Shown here piece by piece: positions 56,653 through 64,000 of a stretch of DNA of 64,000 nt. Source of the DNA: Caloramator fervidus (lineage in GTDB: Bacteria > Bacillota > Clostridia > Clostridiales > Caloramatoraceae); NCBI RefSeq assembly GCF_900108045.1, contig NZ_FNUK01000001.1, forward strand, positions 122,300 through 186,299. The letters run 5' to 3'. The notes beneath the pieces are model-generated. The model had not been told where the DNA came from. It searched no databases and worked only from the letters and a program-made list of their open reading frames with translations. The translations under genes and the position numbers were made by a program. How positions within the stretch are numbered: position 1 is the first letter of the stretch; each line of letters opens with the position of its first letter.

Positions 56653-57753
56653 CTATATAAAAAACCAGAATATTACTGTAAATATAACAAGGAAGATAAA
56701 ATTATATATTGAAAATTTTAAAAGATATTTTTTCTTTTCATTTTTGTAGCTTTCAACATAAAATTTATATGAAATTACGCTAGCAAGGGATGCGATTAAT
56801 GTTCCCATTCCTCCTATGTTAACGCCAAGAAGTAATTCTTTATAGTTTTTTGAAAAACCCGATATAAATATTGCACAAGGAACGTTGCTTATAAATTGGC
56901 TAAGTATTATTGAAGATAAATATGTTAATTTTTCTTTATTAAGAAACATTGATATAGTATTTTTTATAATATCAAAATTTGAAAGGTTTCCTATGAATAT
57001 GAAAAAGAATATAAATGTTAAAAGCAATGTATAATCTACTTCTTTTAAAAGGGTTTTATCTAAAAGTAGTGTTAATACTAAGGTTATTATAAAGACTATT
57101 TTGTAGTTTAATACATTAAAGATAGATAAAAGAATTATTATAAACATGGCAACAAAAACAAGAGCTTTTTTAGTATCTTTTATTTTAATTTCTTCTATAT
57201 AAAAGTTTATTTTTTTATTTGGAATTATAAAATTTATAATAGCTAAAAATAAAAATCCTAAGCTAGCAAAAGGAAGCATGGTTTTAATAAACTCTATTGT
57301 ATTTATATTAAATTTTGAGTATAAAAATAAGTTTTGAGGGTTTCCCATAGGGGTTAGGCTGCTTCCTATGTTTGCAGAAAGGGTTTGGAATATTATAATC
57401 TCAAGGGGATTGATGTTTGATTTTTTTGCAATTATTAATGTTATAGGAACTAAAGTTATAAGGGCAACGTCGTTTGTAACAAACATTGACAGGAAAAAAG
57501 TTATTAAAATTAATGCTAATGAAACGGCTCTTTCATTATTGAATTTATCTAAAATTTTAATAGATATCATTTCTAAAATCTTTAATCTTTCAAAGGCTTC
57601 AACTATTAATATAAGATTAAAAAGAGAAATTAAGACTTTAAAATCTATATATTCTATTTTTGGAAAATTAATAAATGAAGTTGTAAAGGCTAGTATGAAG
57701 GATATCAGAAGAACAATATCTTCCTTTGCTTTATTGATAAATTGCTTCAACAT
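56653..57753 (-). CDS. ArsB/CitMHS-type anion permease-like protein
   Basis: A 366-residue membrane protein with about ten helices. FVTNDVALITLVPITLIIAK near residue 92 and LSANIGSSLTPMGNPQNLFLY near 130 are the two signature helices of the ion-transporter superfamily holding ArsB, NhaD and CitMHS (TN-D-x-A and GS-x-TPMGNP-x-N). A mirrored SNVPCAIFIS segment sits in the second half. The substrate (arsenite, dicarboxylate, sodium) is not deducible. Its AGGAGG site lies before ATG 57753. It is convergent with purD and divergent from pyrB. Confidence 0.8.
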   Translation of the reverse strand: MLKQFINKAKEDIVLLISFILAFTTSFINFPKIEYIDFKVLISLFNLILIVEAFERLKILEMISIKILDKFNNERAVSLALILITFFLSMFVTNDVALITLVPITLIIAKKSNINPLEIIIFQTLSANIGSSLTPMGNPQNLFLYSKFNINTIEFIKTMLPFASLGFLFLAIINFIIPNKKINFYIEEIKIKDTKKALVFVAMFIIILLSIFNVLNYKIVFIITLVLTLLLDKTLLKEVDYTLLLTFIFFFIFIGNLSNFDIIKNTISMFLNKEKLTYLSSIILSQFISNVPCAIFISGFSKNYKELLLGVNIGGMGTLIASLASVISYKFYVESYKNEKKKYLLKFSIYNFIFLVIFTVIFWFFI

Positions 57754-57843
57754 TTTAAACCTCCTTAACTTAGTATTCAGTTTAAATTATATATTTTAAA
57801 GTTATTTCCAACAAGTATTCAAAAATATAAGGTTTCAAAAGTA

Positions 57844-57872
57844 TTGACAATATTTTATATATGTGTTACTTT
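57844..57872 (+). promoter_or_regulatory. Promoter of the pyr operon
   Basis: A perfect TTGACA (57844-57849) and TACTTT (57867-57872) with 17-bp spacing, just before the PyrR-controlled leader. Confidence 0.65.
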
Positions 57873-57880
57873 AGTAAGAG

Positions 57881-57970
57881 AAACCTTTAATTCTGGTCCT
57901 GTGAGGCCGGGAAGGTGGAAAAAATAATTAACAAGGTTTACTATGCCTTCCCGAAGGGGAAGGCTTTTTT
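57881..57970 (+). promoter_or_regulatory. PyrR-dependent attenuator of the pyr operon
   Basis: The leader holds the PyrR-binding hairpin CCTTTAATTC-TGGTCCTGTGAGGCCGGGAAGG (about 57884-57915) with the conserved loop TCC-x-GTGAGG. An antiterminator can form between AAACCTT (57881-57887) and AAGGTTT (57933-57939). The terminator is GCCTTCCC/GGGAAGGC (57945-57952 with 57957-57964), then TTTTTT. UMP-bound PyrR should stabilise the first hairpin and favour termination. pyrR itself is not in the window. Confidence 0.9.
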
Positions 57971-57975
57971 AGTAA

Positions 57976-58008
57976 CCTTTAATTTAGCCCAGTGAGGCTA
58001 GAAAGGAG
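57976..58008 (+). promoter_or_regulatory. Second PyrR-type hairpin overlapping the pyrB ribosome-binding site
   Basis: CCTTTAATTTAGCCCAGTGAGG with the closing arm CTAGAAAGG (57976-58006) repeats the PyrR-binding pattern. The lower stem CCTTT pairs with AAAGG (58002-58006), which is part of the Shine-Dalgarno AAGGAG (58003-58008) of pyrB. No terminator follows. Binding of PyrR here could hide the ribosome-binding site. Confidence 0.75.
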
Positions 58009-58015
58009 AGATAAT

Positions 58016-58945
58016 ATGTTAAAAGGAAGACATCTTTTAGACCCAATGGACTTTTCTTTAGAGGAAATTGAAGAAATTTTAAATCTTGGAGAAAAAATCT
58101 CCAAAAATCCAGAAAAGTTTTCAAAGGCATGTCAGGGTAAAATTCTTGCAACTCTTTTTTATGAACCCAGCACAAGGACAAGATTTAGCTTTGAAGCTGC
58201 AATGCTAAGGCTTGGTGGACAAGTTATAGGCTTTTCAGAGCCAAATTCATCGTCTGTTGCAAAGGGTGAAAGCATAGCTGATACAATAAGAACCATAGCC
58301 TGTTATGCAGATATTGCCGTTATAAGACACCCTAAAGAAGGTGCACCAAGGGTTGCAGCTATGTATTCTAAAATTCCAGTTATAAACGCAGGAGATGGAG
58401 GACATCAGCATCCAACTCAAACTTTGACGGATCTTTTAACTATAAAATCTTTAAAGGGTAGATTATCAAATCTTACAATAGGTCTTTGTGGAGATTTAAA
58501 ATTTGGAAGAACTGTCCACTCCCTTATAAAGGCCATGTCAAGATATAAAGATAATAAATTCATTTTGATCTCCCCAAAAGAGCTTAGAGTTCCTGATTAT
58601 ATAAAAAGGGAAGTTCTTCAAAAGAATAATATAGAATTTTTAGAAGTTGAAAGGATAGAAGATGTAATAGAAAAGCTAGATATACTTTACATGACTCGCG
58701 TTCAAAGGGAAAGATTTTTTAACGAAGAGGAGTATTTAAGGCTTAAAGATAGTTACATTCTTGATAATTCAAAGTTGAAAAACGCAAAGGAGGATATGAT
58801 AATCCTTCATCCTCTTCCAAGGGTCAATGAAATTGCAGTTGAAGTTGATGAGGATAAAAGGGCAAAATACTTTGAACAGGCAAAATACGGTATGTTTGTT
58901 AGAATGGCCCTTATAATTAAGCTTTTGGGGGTGGAAGAATGTTAA
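58016..58945 (+). CDS. pyrB: Aspartate carbamoyltransferase catalytic chain
   Basis: A 309-residue enzyme joining carbamoyl phosphate and aspartate. The phosphate loop is [31 protein letters not shown] carries the Ser-Lys loop, and [18 protein letters not shown] and [10 protein letters not shown] complete the site. ATG 58016 follows AAGGAGAG. The regulatory chain follows with overlapping codons, so a class B (PyrBI) holoenzyme is expected. Confidence 0.97.
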   Translation: MLKGRHLLDPMDFSLEEIEEILNLGEKISKNPEKFSKACQGKILATLFYEPSTRTRFSFEAAMLRLGGQVIGFSEPNSSSVAKGESIADTIRTIACYADIAVIRHPKEGAPRVAAMYSKIPVINAGDGGHQHPTQTLTDLLTIKSLKGRLSNLTIGLCGDLKFGRTVHSLIKAMSRYKDNKFILISPKELRVPDYIKREVLQKNNIEFLEVERIEDVIEKLDILYMTRVQRERFFNEEEYLRLKDSYILDNSKLKNAKEDMIILHPLPRVNEIAVEVDEDKRAKYFEQAKYGMFVRMALIIKLLGVEEC

Positions 58946-59370
58946 CTGTAAATAGTATAAAAAATGGAATAGTTATAGACCATATAAAGGCTGGTCTTGG
59001 TATAAAAATATTTAAAATACTTGAGCTTGATAAGATAAACAGCGCAGTTTGCCTTCTTATGAACGTTCAAAGTAAAAAACTAGGTAAAAAAGACATTATA
59101 AAGATAGAAAATGTAGTTGATATAGATTTTACAATTCTTGGGATACTAGATCCTAATATAACGATAAATGTAATAAAAGATGAGGTTATAGTTGAAAAGA
59201 AAAAACTAAAGCTTCCAGAAAGGGTGGAAAATATTTTAAGGTGTAAAAACCCAAGATGTGTAACTTCAATTGAAAAGTATATAGACCAAGTTTTCTATCT
59301 TGTGGACAGCAAAAAAGGAGAATATAGGTGCATGTATTGTGATGAAATATATGCCCTTTCGGAGGTTTGA
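58939..59370 (+). CDS. pyrI: Aspartate carbamoyltransferase regulatory chain
   Basis: A 143-residue subunit. The N-terminal allosteric part ([20 protein letters not shown]) binds nucleotides. The C-terminal zinc domain has C102, C107, C131 and C134 (RCKNPRC and RCMYC), which contact the catalytic chain. It gives feedback control of enzyme activity in addition to PyrR control of transcription. The start lies within the pyrB stop region (ATGTTAA). Confidence 0.96.
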   Translation: MLTVNSIKNGIVIDHIKAGLGIKIFKILELDKINSAVCLLMNVQSKKLGKKDIIKIENVVDIDFTILGILDPNITINVIKDEVIVEKKKLKLPERVENILRCKNPRCVTSIEKYIDQVFYLVDSKKGEYRCMYCDEIYALSEV

Positions 59371-59372
59371 TT

Positions 59373-60557
59373 ATGGAGCTTTTGATAAAGAATGTTAATG
59401 TAGTTGACGGCTTAAAGACCTTTTATGGGGATGTTTATATAAAGGATGGTAAAATATTTGAAATTGGAAATATAAACAAGGATTGTAAAGTTTTAAATGG
59501 GAAAGGTTTATTCCTTTTACCATCCTTTGTAGATCTTCATGCCCACTTTAGAGAACCAGGATATGAATATAAAGAGGATATATTATCAGGTTCAATGGCA
59601 GCAGTAAAGGGAGGATATACCGCAGTAAATCTTATGGGAAATACAAATCCTCCCTGTTCTTATATGGAAGTAGTTGATTATGTCCTTAAAAAATCAGAAA
59701 GAGTAGGCCTTCTTGATGTTCACCAAACCGTTACAATAACAAGGGATATGTTAGGAAAAGATATAGATCATCTTAATTTAATAGATGAAAGGGTTAAATT
59801 TATTTCGGATGATGGAAAGGGTATAGTGAATAATAAAGTTATGCTTCTTGCAATGCAAATTGCAAAGAAAAAGAATATTACTGTAATATCCCATGCTGAA
59901 GATGAGGAAATTTCAAAGATAGATACAAGGCTTTCGGAAAACCTTATGATAAAAAGGGATATAGAGCTTGCAAAGTTTACAGGATGTAGCCTTCACGTTG
60001 CCCATGTAAGCACAAGGGAAGCAATAGAGGAGATAGCAAACTCAAAGGATAAGGGATTTAAAATAACCTGTGAAGTTACCCCTCATCATATATTTGGGAC
60101 AAATAGTATTAATTATAAAGTAAATCCTCCTTTGAGGGAAAAAGAGGATGTAGAGGCTTTAATAAAGGCTATAAAAAAGGGATATGTTGATGCTATAGCA
60201 ACGGATCATGCTCCCCATACAAAGGAGGATAAGGAAAAGGGGGCTTTTGGAATCTCAGGAATTGAGGTTGCCTTTTCAATATGTTTTACAAAGCTTGTTA
60301 TGGAGGGACATATAACTTTAAATGAGCTTGTGAATATCATGTCGGAAAACCCTGCAAGGATTATGGGACTTAACAAAGGAAGAGTAGAAGTTGGATATGA
60401 TGGGGATTTAGTTTTGATTGATGTAAAGAAAAAGTATAAAATTGATCCGGATAATTTTTTATCAAAGGGAAAAAACAATCCCTTTACTGGATATGAAGTT
60501 TATGGAAAAGTAATTTCTACTATAAAAGCAGGAAAAGTTATTTTTAGGGGTGATTGA
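59373..60557 (+). CDS. pyrC: Dihydroorotase
   Basis: A 394-residue class I dihydroorotase of the amidohydrolase family. The metal-binding DLHAHFREPGYEYKED, the carboxylated-Lys region, ISHAEDEEI, HVAHVSTREA and ATDHAPHTKEDKEKG with the catalytic Asp are present. ATG 59373 follows GGAGGTTTG, two bases after the pyrI stop. It ends overlapping the ribosome-binding region of pyrF. Confidence 0.96.
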   Translation: MELLIKNVNVVDGLKTFYGDVYIKDGKIFEIGNINKDCKVLNGKGLFLLPSFVDLHAHFREPGYEYKEDILSGSMAAVKGGYTAVNLMGNTNPPCSYMEVVDYVLKKSERVGLLDVHQTVTITRDMLGKDIDHLNLIDERVKFISDDGKGIVNNKVMLLAMQIAKKKNITVISHAEDEEISKIDTRLSENLMIKRDIELAKFTGCSLHVAHVSTREAIEEIANSKDKGFKITCEVTPHHIFGTNSINYKVNPPLREKEDVEALIKAIKKGYVDAIATDHAPHTKEDKEKGAFGISGIEVAFSICFTKLVMEGHITLNELVNIMSENPARIMGLNKGRVEVGYDGDLVLIDVKKKYKIDPDNFLSKGKNNPFTGYEVYGKVISTIKAGKVIFRGD

Positions 60558-60558
60558 T

Positions 60559-61404
60559 TTGATTATAGATAAGCTTTATGAAGCAGTAGAAAAAAAGGGC
60601 CCTGTTTGTGTTGGACTTGACACTTCAATAGATTATATTCCAAAGGATTTTTTAAAAAAATTTACATCTCTTTATGATGCTTTATTTGAGTTTAATAAAA
60701 GAATAATAGATGCAACGGAGGATATAGCCTCTTGTTTTAAAATTCAAATTGCTTACTATGAAGCCCTTGGAATAGAAGGAATGAAAGTTTATAGCAAAAC
60801 TGTAAAATATCTAAGAAGTAGAGAAAATATAGTAATTGGAGATATAAAAAGATCTGATATTTTAGATACTGCAAAAATGTATGCAAAAGCGCATTTTGAA
60901 GGAGATTTTGAAGTGGATTTGGTAACATTGAATCCTTACATGGGAATGGATAGTATAATACCTTTTTTAGAGTATTTAGATAAAGATAAAGGAATATTTG
61001 TTTTAGTAAAAACATCAAATCCTTCTTCTAAGGATCTTCAAACTTTATATGCAGGAGAAAAAAGAGTTTTTGAAAGGGTTTACGATTTTTTAAAGCCATA
61101 CATTGAAAGTAATTTAGGAAGATATGGATATAGCCCAATTGGTGCAGTTGTAGGTTGCACAAATTTTGATGAGGCGGAAGATATAAGAAAAAATTTAAAG
61201 GGGATGTTCTTTTTAATACCTGGATATGGTGCCCAAGGAGGAAAAAAAGAAGATGTTAAAAAGCTTTTAATGGATGGTAACGGAGGAGTTGTAAACTCAT
61301 CAAGGGCAATACTTTTAGCTTATAAAAAATATGATGATGAATTTTTTCTTGCAGCAAGGAAAGAACTTCTAAGGATGAAGGAGGAGATTTTAAGTGCAAT
61401 ATAG
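60559..61404 (+). CDS. pyrF: Orotidine 5'-phosphate decarboxylase (type 2)
   Basis: A 281-residue enzyme of the last UMP step. It belongs to the longer type 2 group (about 270-300 residues, against about 230 for type 1). Signatures are VCVGLDTSIDYIP, FKIQIAYYEALG, VIGDIKRSDILDTA (Asp-Lys-Asp site), VTLNPYMGMDSI and LIPGYGAQGG. TTG 60559 after AGGGGTGA is preferred; GTG 60550 lies inside that site. It overlaps pyrK by 11 bases. Confidence 0.93.
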   Translation: MIIDKLYEAVEKKGPVCVGLDTSIDYIPKDFLKKFTSLYDALFEFNKRIIDATEDIASCFKIQIAYYEALGIEGMKVYSKTVKYLRSRENIVIGDIKRSDILDTAKMYAKAHFEGDFEVDLVTLNPYMGMDSIIPFLEYLDKDKGIFVLVKTSNPSSKDLQTLYAGEKRVFERVYDFLKPYIESNLGRYGYSPIGAVVGCTNFDEAEDIRKNLKGMFFLIPGYGAQGGKKEDVKKLLMDGNGGVVNSSRAILLAYKKYDDEFFLAARKELLRMKEEILSAI

Positions 61405-62119
61405 TTCTCTTAAAGTTTTAGAAAATAGAGAAGTAGCTAAAAATATTTTTAAGCTTAAATTAGAGGGAAAATATAACGTAAAGCCGGGACAATTTTTTAT
61501 GCTAAGGTCTTGGGAGGACGAGCCTACCCTTTCAAGGCCCTTTAGCATATACGATAAAGGAGAAAATTATATAAGTTTTCTTTATGAAGTTAAAGGAAAA
61601 GGGACAGAAAAACTGGCAAAATTAAAGTGCCAAGATACTGTTAAGGTTTTAGGTCCATTAGGAAATGGTATGGATATATCAAGGATAAAAGGAAAAGTTG
61701 CATTAGTAGGAGGAGGAATTGGAATTGCTCCTTTGTTTTACTTTGCCAAAAAAATTGAAGCGCATGTTGATATATACTTTGGTTTTAGGGATGAAGTTTA
61801 TGGAATAGAAAATTTAAAGTGCAAAAATTTGTATATATCAACGGAAAGTGGAAAGGTTGGATATAAAGGTTATATAACTGATATATTTAATCCTTTTGAC
61901 TATAACCTTGTAATAACCTGTGGGCCTTTAGCAATGATGAAAAAGGTCAAAGATGTATGCAAAAAAACAGCAACTCCCCTTTATCTTTTAATGGAAAGCA
62001 AAATGGCTTGTGGCATAGGAGCGTGTCTTGTTTGCACTTGTAAAACAAAGGATGGCATGAAAAGGGTATGTAAAGATGGACCTGTTTTTAAAGGGGAGGA
62101 GGTTGTTTTTGATGCTTAA
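61394..62119 (+). CDS. pyrK: Dihydroorotate dehydrogenase electron-transfer subunit PyrK
   Basis: A 241-residue FAD and 2Fe-2S protein that passes electrons from dihydroorotate (through PyrD) to NAD+. RPFSIYD (about 48-54) binds [18 protein letters not shown] binds NAD, and C206, C211, C214 and C226 ligate the cluster ([12 protein letters not shown]...RVC). GTG 61394 follows AAGGAGGAG. Pairing with pyrD defines a type 1B enzyme, the NAD-linked form of Gram-positive bacteria. Confidence 0.95.
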   Translation: MQYSSLKVLENREVAKNIFKLKLEGKYNVKPGQFFMLRSWEDEPTLSRPFSIYDKGENYISFLYEVKGKGTEKLAKLKCQDTVKVLGPLGNGMDISRIKGKVALVGGGIGIAPLFYFAKKIEAHVDIYFGFRDEVYGIENLKCKNLYISTESGKVGYKGYITDIFNPFDYNLVITCGPLAMMKKVKDVCKKTATPLYLLMESKMACGIGACLVCTCKTKDGMKRVCKDGPVFKGEEVVFDA

Positions 62120-63008
62120 TATTTCTCTATGGGGAAAAACTTTTAAAAATCCTGTTGTTGCAGCTTCAGGGACTTTTGGATTTTCAAGGGAATATAATGA
62201 AATTTATGATGTATCTATACTTGGTGGGATTGTAACAAAGGGGTTAACCCTTAATAAAAGGGAAGGTAATGAAGGAATAAGATGTTTTGAAACTTCGTCA
62301 GGGATGTTAAATAGCGTAGGTCTTCAAAATCCTGGAATAGATTATTTTATAGAAAATGAACTTCCCTTTATGAAAACCTTGAATACCATTATAATAGCTA
62401 ACCTTGGAGGAGGAAGCATTGAGGAATATGTTCAAGGAGCAGAAAAGCTTGATAAAAGTGATGTTGATATAATAGAGCTTAATATATCATGTCCAAATGT
62501 TAAAGAAGGTGGAGTAAATTTTGGAATAAAGTCAAATATAGCAAGAGAGGTTGTAAAAGAGGTTAGGAGGGTTGTTAAAAAACCTCTTGTAGTAAAACTT
62601 TCTCCTGATGCAGAGGATATTGTTGATATGGCAGTAACCTGTGTAGAGGAAGGAGCAGATGGAGTTTCACTTGTAAATACGTTTAAAGCTATGGCAATAG
62701 ATATTTATAAAAAAAGGCCTGTTTTTAAAAATGTATTTGCAGGGCTTTCAGGTCCTGCAATAAAACCAATTGCTTTGAGGATGGTTTATGAAGTTTCAAA
62801 GGCAGTTAATGTTCCTATAATGGGTATAGGTGGGATAAAGGATTATAAAGATGCTATAGAATTTATTATGGCAGGGGCAAGTCTTGTTCAGGTTGGAACA
62901 GCAAATTTTATAAATCCCTTTGCATGCAGGGATATAATAAATGGAATTGAGAATTTTTTAAAAGAAGAGGGAATAAATTCGATAAATGAAATTATAGGAG
63001 TAATTTAA
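62112..63008 (+). CDS. pyrD: Dihydroorotate dehydrogenase catalytic subunit (type 1B)
   Basis: A 298-residue FMN barrel enzyme. [51 protein letters not shown] (catalytic Cys), [10 protein letters not shown] and [20 protein letters not shown] are visible. ATG 62112 follows GGGGAGGAGG within the end of pyrK; in-frame upstream sequence lacks a site. It forms the PyrDK complex. Confidence 0.96.
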   Translation: MLNISLWGKTFKNPVVAASGTFGFSREYNEIYDVSILGGIVTKGLTLNKREGNEGIRCFETSSGMLNSVGLQNPGIDYFIENELPFMKTLNTIIIANLGGGSIEEYVQGAEKLDKSDVDIIELNISCPNVKEGGVNFGIKSNIAREVVKEVRRVVKKPLVVKLSPDAEDIVDMAVTCVEEGADGVSLVNTFKAMAIDIYKKRPVFKNVFAGLSGPAIKPIALRMVYEVSKAVNVPIMGIGGIKDYKDAIEFIMAGASLVQVGTANFINPFACRDIINGIENFLKEEGINSINEIIGVI

Positions 63009-63021
63009 TTGGGGTGGTAAA

Positions 63022-63585
63022 ATGAGTATATTAAATATATTAAGTGAAACCAAAGCTCTTTTAGAAGGACATTTTTTATTGACGTCAGGAAAACACAGTG
63101 ATAGATTTATAATGTGTTCAAAGCTCATGATGTTTCCAGATAAAGCAGAAATTGTTCTAAGGGAAGTTGTTAAAAAATTAAAGGATGTTGAATTTGACAT
63201 AGTTTTAGGCCCGGCTATGGGTGGGGTATTAGTAGCCTATGAAATTGCAAGACAGATGGGGAAAATAGCCATGTTCGTTGAAAAGGAAAATGATGGTTTT
63301 GTATTAAAAAGGGGATTTGAAATTAAAAAAGGTCAAAAGGTTTTGATTGCTGAGGATGTTGTAACTACAGGGAAATCATCCCTTGCAACAGCTGAAGTTG
63401 TAAAGTCATTTCAAGGTGAAGTTGTAGGAATTGCTTGTATAGTAGATAGAAGCATAAAGGATTTAGGTTATCCTATATACAGTGGGGTAAAGCTTAATAT
63501 AGAGGTTTTTGATAAAGAAAACTGTCCTCTTTGCAAAAATAAAATTCCACTTATAAAGCCTAAACAAGCTGGAGGTGGCGTATGA
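63022..63585 (+). CDS. pyrE: Orotate phosphoribosyltransferase
   Basis: A 187-residue enzyme joining orotate and PRPP to orotidine monophosphate. HFLLTSGKHSDRFIMCSKLM, VLGPAMGGVLVAYEIAR and the PRPP motif VLIAEDVVTTGKSSLATAEV are family marks. ATG 63022 follows TTGGGGTGG. Its stop overlaps the thiD start (ATGA). Confidence 0.96.
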   Translation: MSILNILSETKALLEGHFLLTSGKHSDRFIMCSKLMMFPDKAEIVLREVVKKLKDVEFDIVLGPAMGGVLVAYEIARQMGKIAMFVEKENDGFVLKRGFEIKKGQKVLIAEDVVTTGKSSLATAEVVKSFQGEVVGIACIVDRSIKDLGYPIYSGVKLNIEVFDKENCPLCKNKIPLIKPKQAGGGV

Positions 63586-64000
63586 AAAAAGCTTTAACGA
63601 TTGCAGGTTCAGACAGTAGCGCAGGGGCGGGTATTCAAGCAGATTTAAAAACTTTTGCGGCTCATTTTGTATATGGAGTTAGTGTAATAACATCTGTAAC
63701 TGCTCAAAATACTAAAGGGGTTATTGCTGCTTTTGATTTGCCAAAGGATTTTGTAAAGCTTCAATTAGAGGCTATATTTACAGATATTGATATAGATGCA
63801 GTAAAAATAGGTATGCTATCTTCTAAAGAAATTATTGAAGTTGTATCTTGTAGATTGAAGTACTTTAAAGCAAGGAATATAGTTTTAGATCCTGTTGTGT
63901 TTTCTAAAAATGGTTTTAAACTTTTAAAGGATGAGGCAATAAAGACTTTATATGATGAATTAATTCCTCTTTGCAAAGTTATTACCCCAAATATTCCTGA
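63582..64000 (+). CDS. thiD: Hydroxymethylpyrimidine (phosphate) kinase ThiD, cut by the window edge
   Basis: The first 139 codons are visible and open to the edge. KALTIAGSDSSAGAGIQADL is the ribokinase-like start that binds HMP. GVSVITSVTAQNTKGV, VKIGMLSSKEII and VLDPVVFSKNG follow in the usual ThiD order. The enzyme phosphorylates HMP and HMP-P to HMP-PP for ThiE. The ATG overlaps the pyrE stop codon and GGAGGTGG lies upstream, so it is translated with the pyr operon although it belongs to thiamine synthesis. A pyridoxine kinase of the same fold is the alternative. Confidence 0.9.
   Translation, partial: MKKALTIAGSDSSAGAGIQADLKTFAAHFVYGVSVITSVTAQNTKGVIAAFDLPKDFVKLQLEAIFTDIDIDAVKIGMLSSKEIIEVVSCRLKYFKARNIVLDPVVFSKNGFKLLKDEAIKTLYDELIPLCKVITPNIP

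Overview
This AT-rich window reads as a chromosomal segment of an anaerobic, endospore-forming low-GC Firmicute (class Clostridia, probably Clostridiaceae; a Caloramator-like organism is a guess I cannot test). The grounds are strong AAGGAGG/AGGGGG ribosome-binding sites, frequent TTG/GTG starts, AGA/AGG arginine codons, Rex, a CIRCE-controlled groESL operon, guanine and TPP riboswitches, PyrR-type pyr attenuation, an arginine deiminase operon, a GH18 enzyme of the spore-lytic type and NPN-cofactor genes. Almost all genes from about 2.8 kb onward lie on the + strand, so the window probably sits on one replichore.

Layout. 0-4 kb: a small possibly spore-related protein, tRNA-Trp, a zinc-ribbon protein, a Cys-rich small protein, PepD dipeptidase and a DUF1576 membrane protein. 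4.1-7 kb: a TnpB-type IS200/IS605 element sits inside a damaged locus. Upstream is a truncated ORF; downstream is a PP2C/SpoIIE-like phosphatase remnant that lacks its N-terminus and also carries a homopolymer frameshift; a GGDEF diguanylate cyclase follows. 7-12 kb: arcA-arcB-arcD-arcC (arginine deiminase fermentation). 12-15 kb: an orphan dCache sensor, then an N6-adenine methyltransferase with a built-in specificity-like domain, followed by an unrecognised protein (candidate restriction-modification pair). 15-18.6 kb: a maltodextrin-type ABC importer (binding lipoprotein and two permeases, no ATPase) behind a large inverted-repeat operator. 18.6-21.6 kb: acyltransferase-like membrane protein, cysteine desulfurase and ThiI (tRNA 4-thiouridine). 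21.8-28.7 kb: TsaD, a cluster of DnaA boxes, a MEDS-GAF hybrid histidine kinase, Rex, an SH3b-GH18 protein and an OGG-family glycosylase. 28.8-34.5 kb: groES-groEL, a deacetylase-fold protein, an AlaDH/PNT-like protein, a Met/Pro-rich small protein and an NRAMP transporter. 34.5-37.3 kb: larE-larB-larC (nickel-pincer nucleotide cofactor) without larA.

37.3-64 kb is a long biosynthetic block: guanine riboswitch-guaB-guaA; TPP riboswitch-thiS-thiG-thiH-thiF-thiE-thiC; guanine-class riboswitch-purC-S-Q-K-E-L-F-M-N-H-D; a convergent ArsB/CitMHS-like permease; and a PyrR-attenuated pyrB-I-C-F-K-D-E operon whose last gene overlaps thiD, cut by the window edge. Together these cover de novo IMP synthesis (except purB), IMP to GMP, most of UMP synthesis (carAB absent here) and most of thiamine synthesis. 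RNA leaders control four consecutive operons: guanine, TPP, guanine, PyrR.

The most unusual items are the DnaA-box cluster far from any dnaA gene, the TnpB insertion in a broken phosphatase locus, the candidate methyltransferase/unknown-protein pair, a second PyrR-type hairpin lying on the pyrB ribosome-binding site, a TPP riboswitch followed by three mutually exclusive hairpins, and an isolated G-quadruplex motif.
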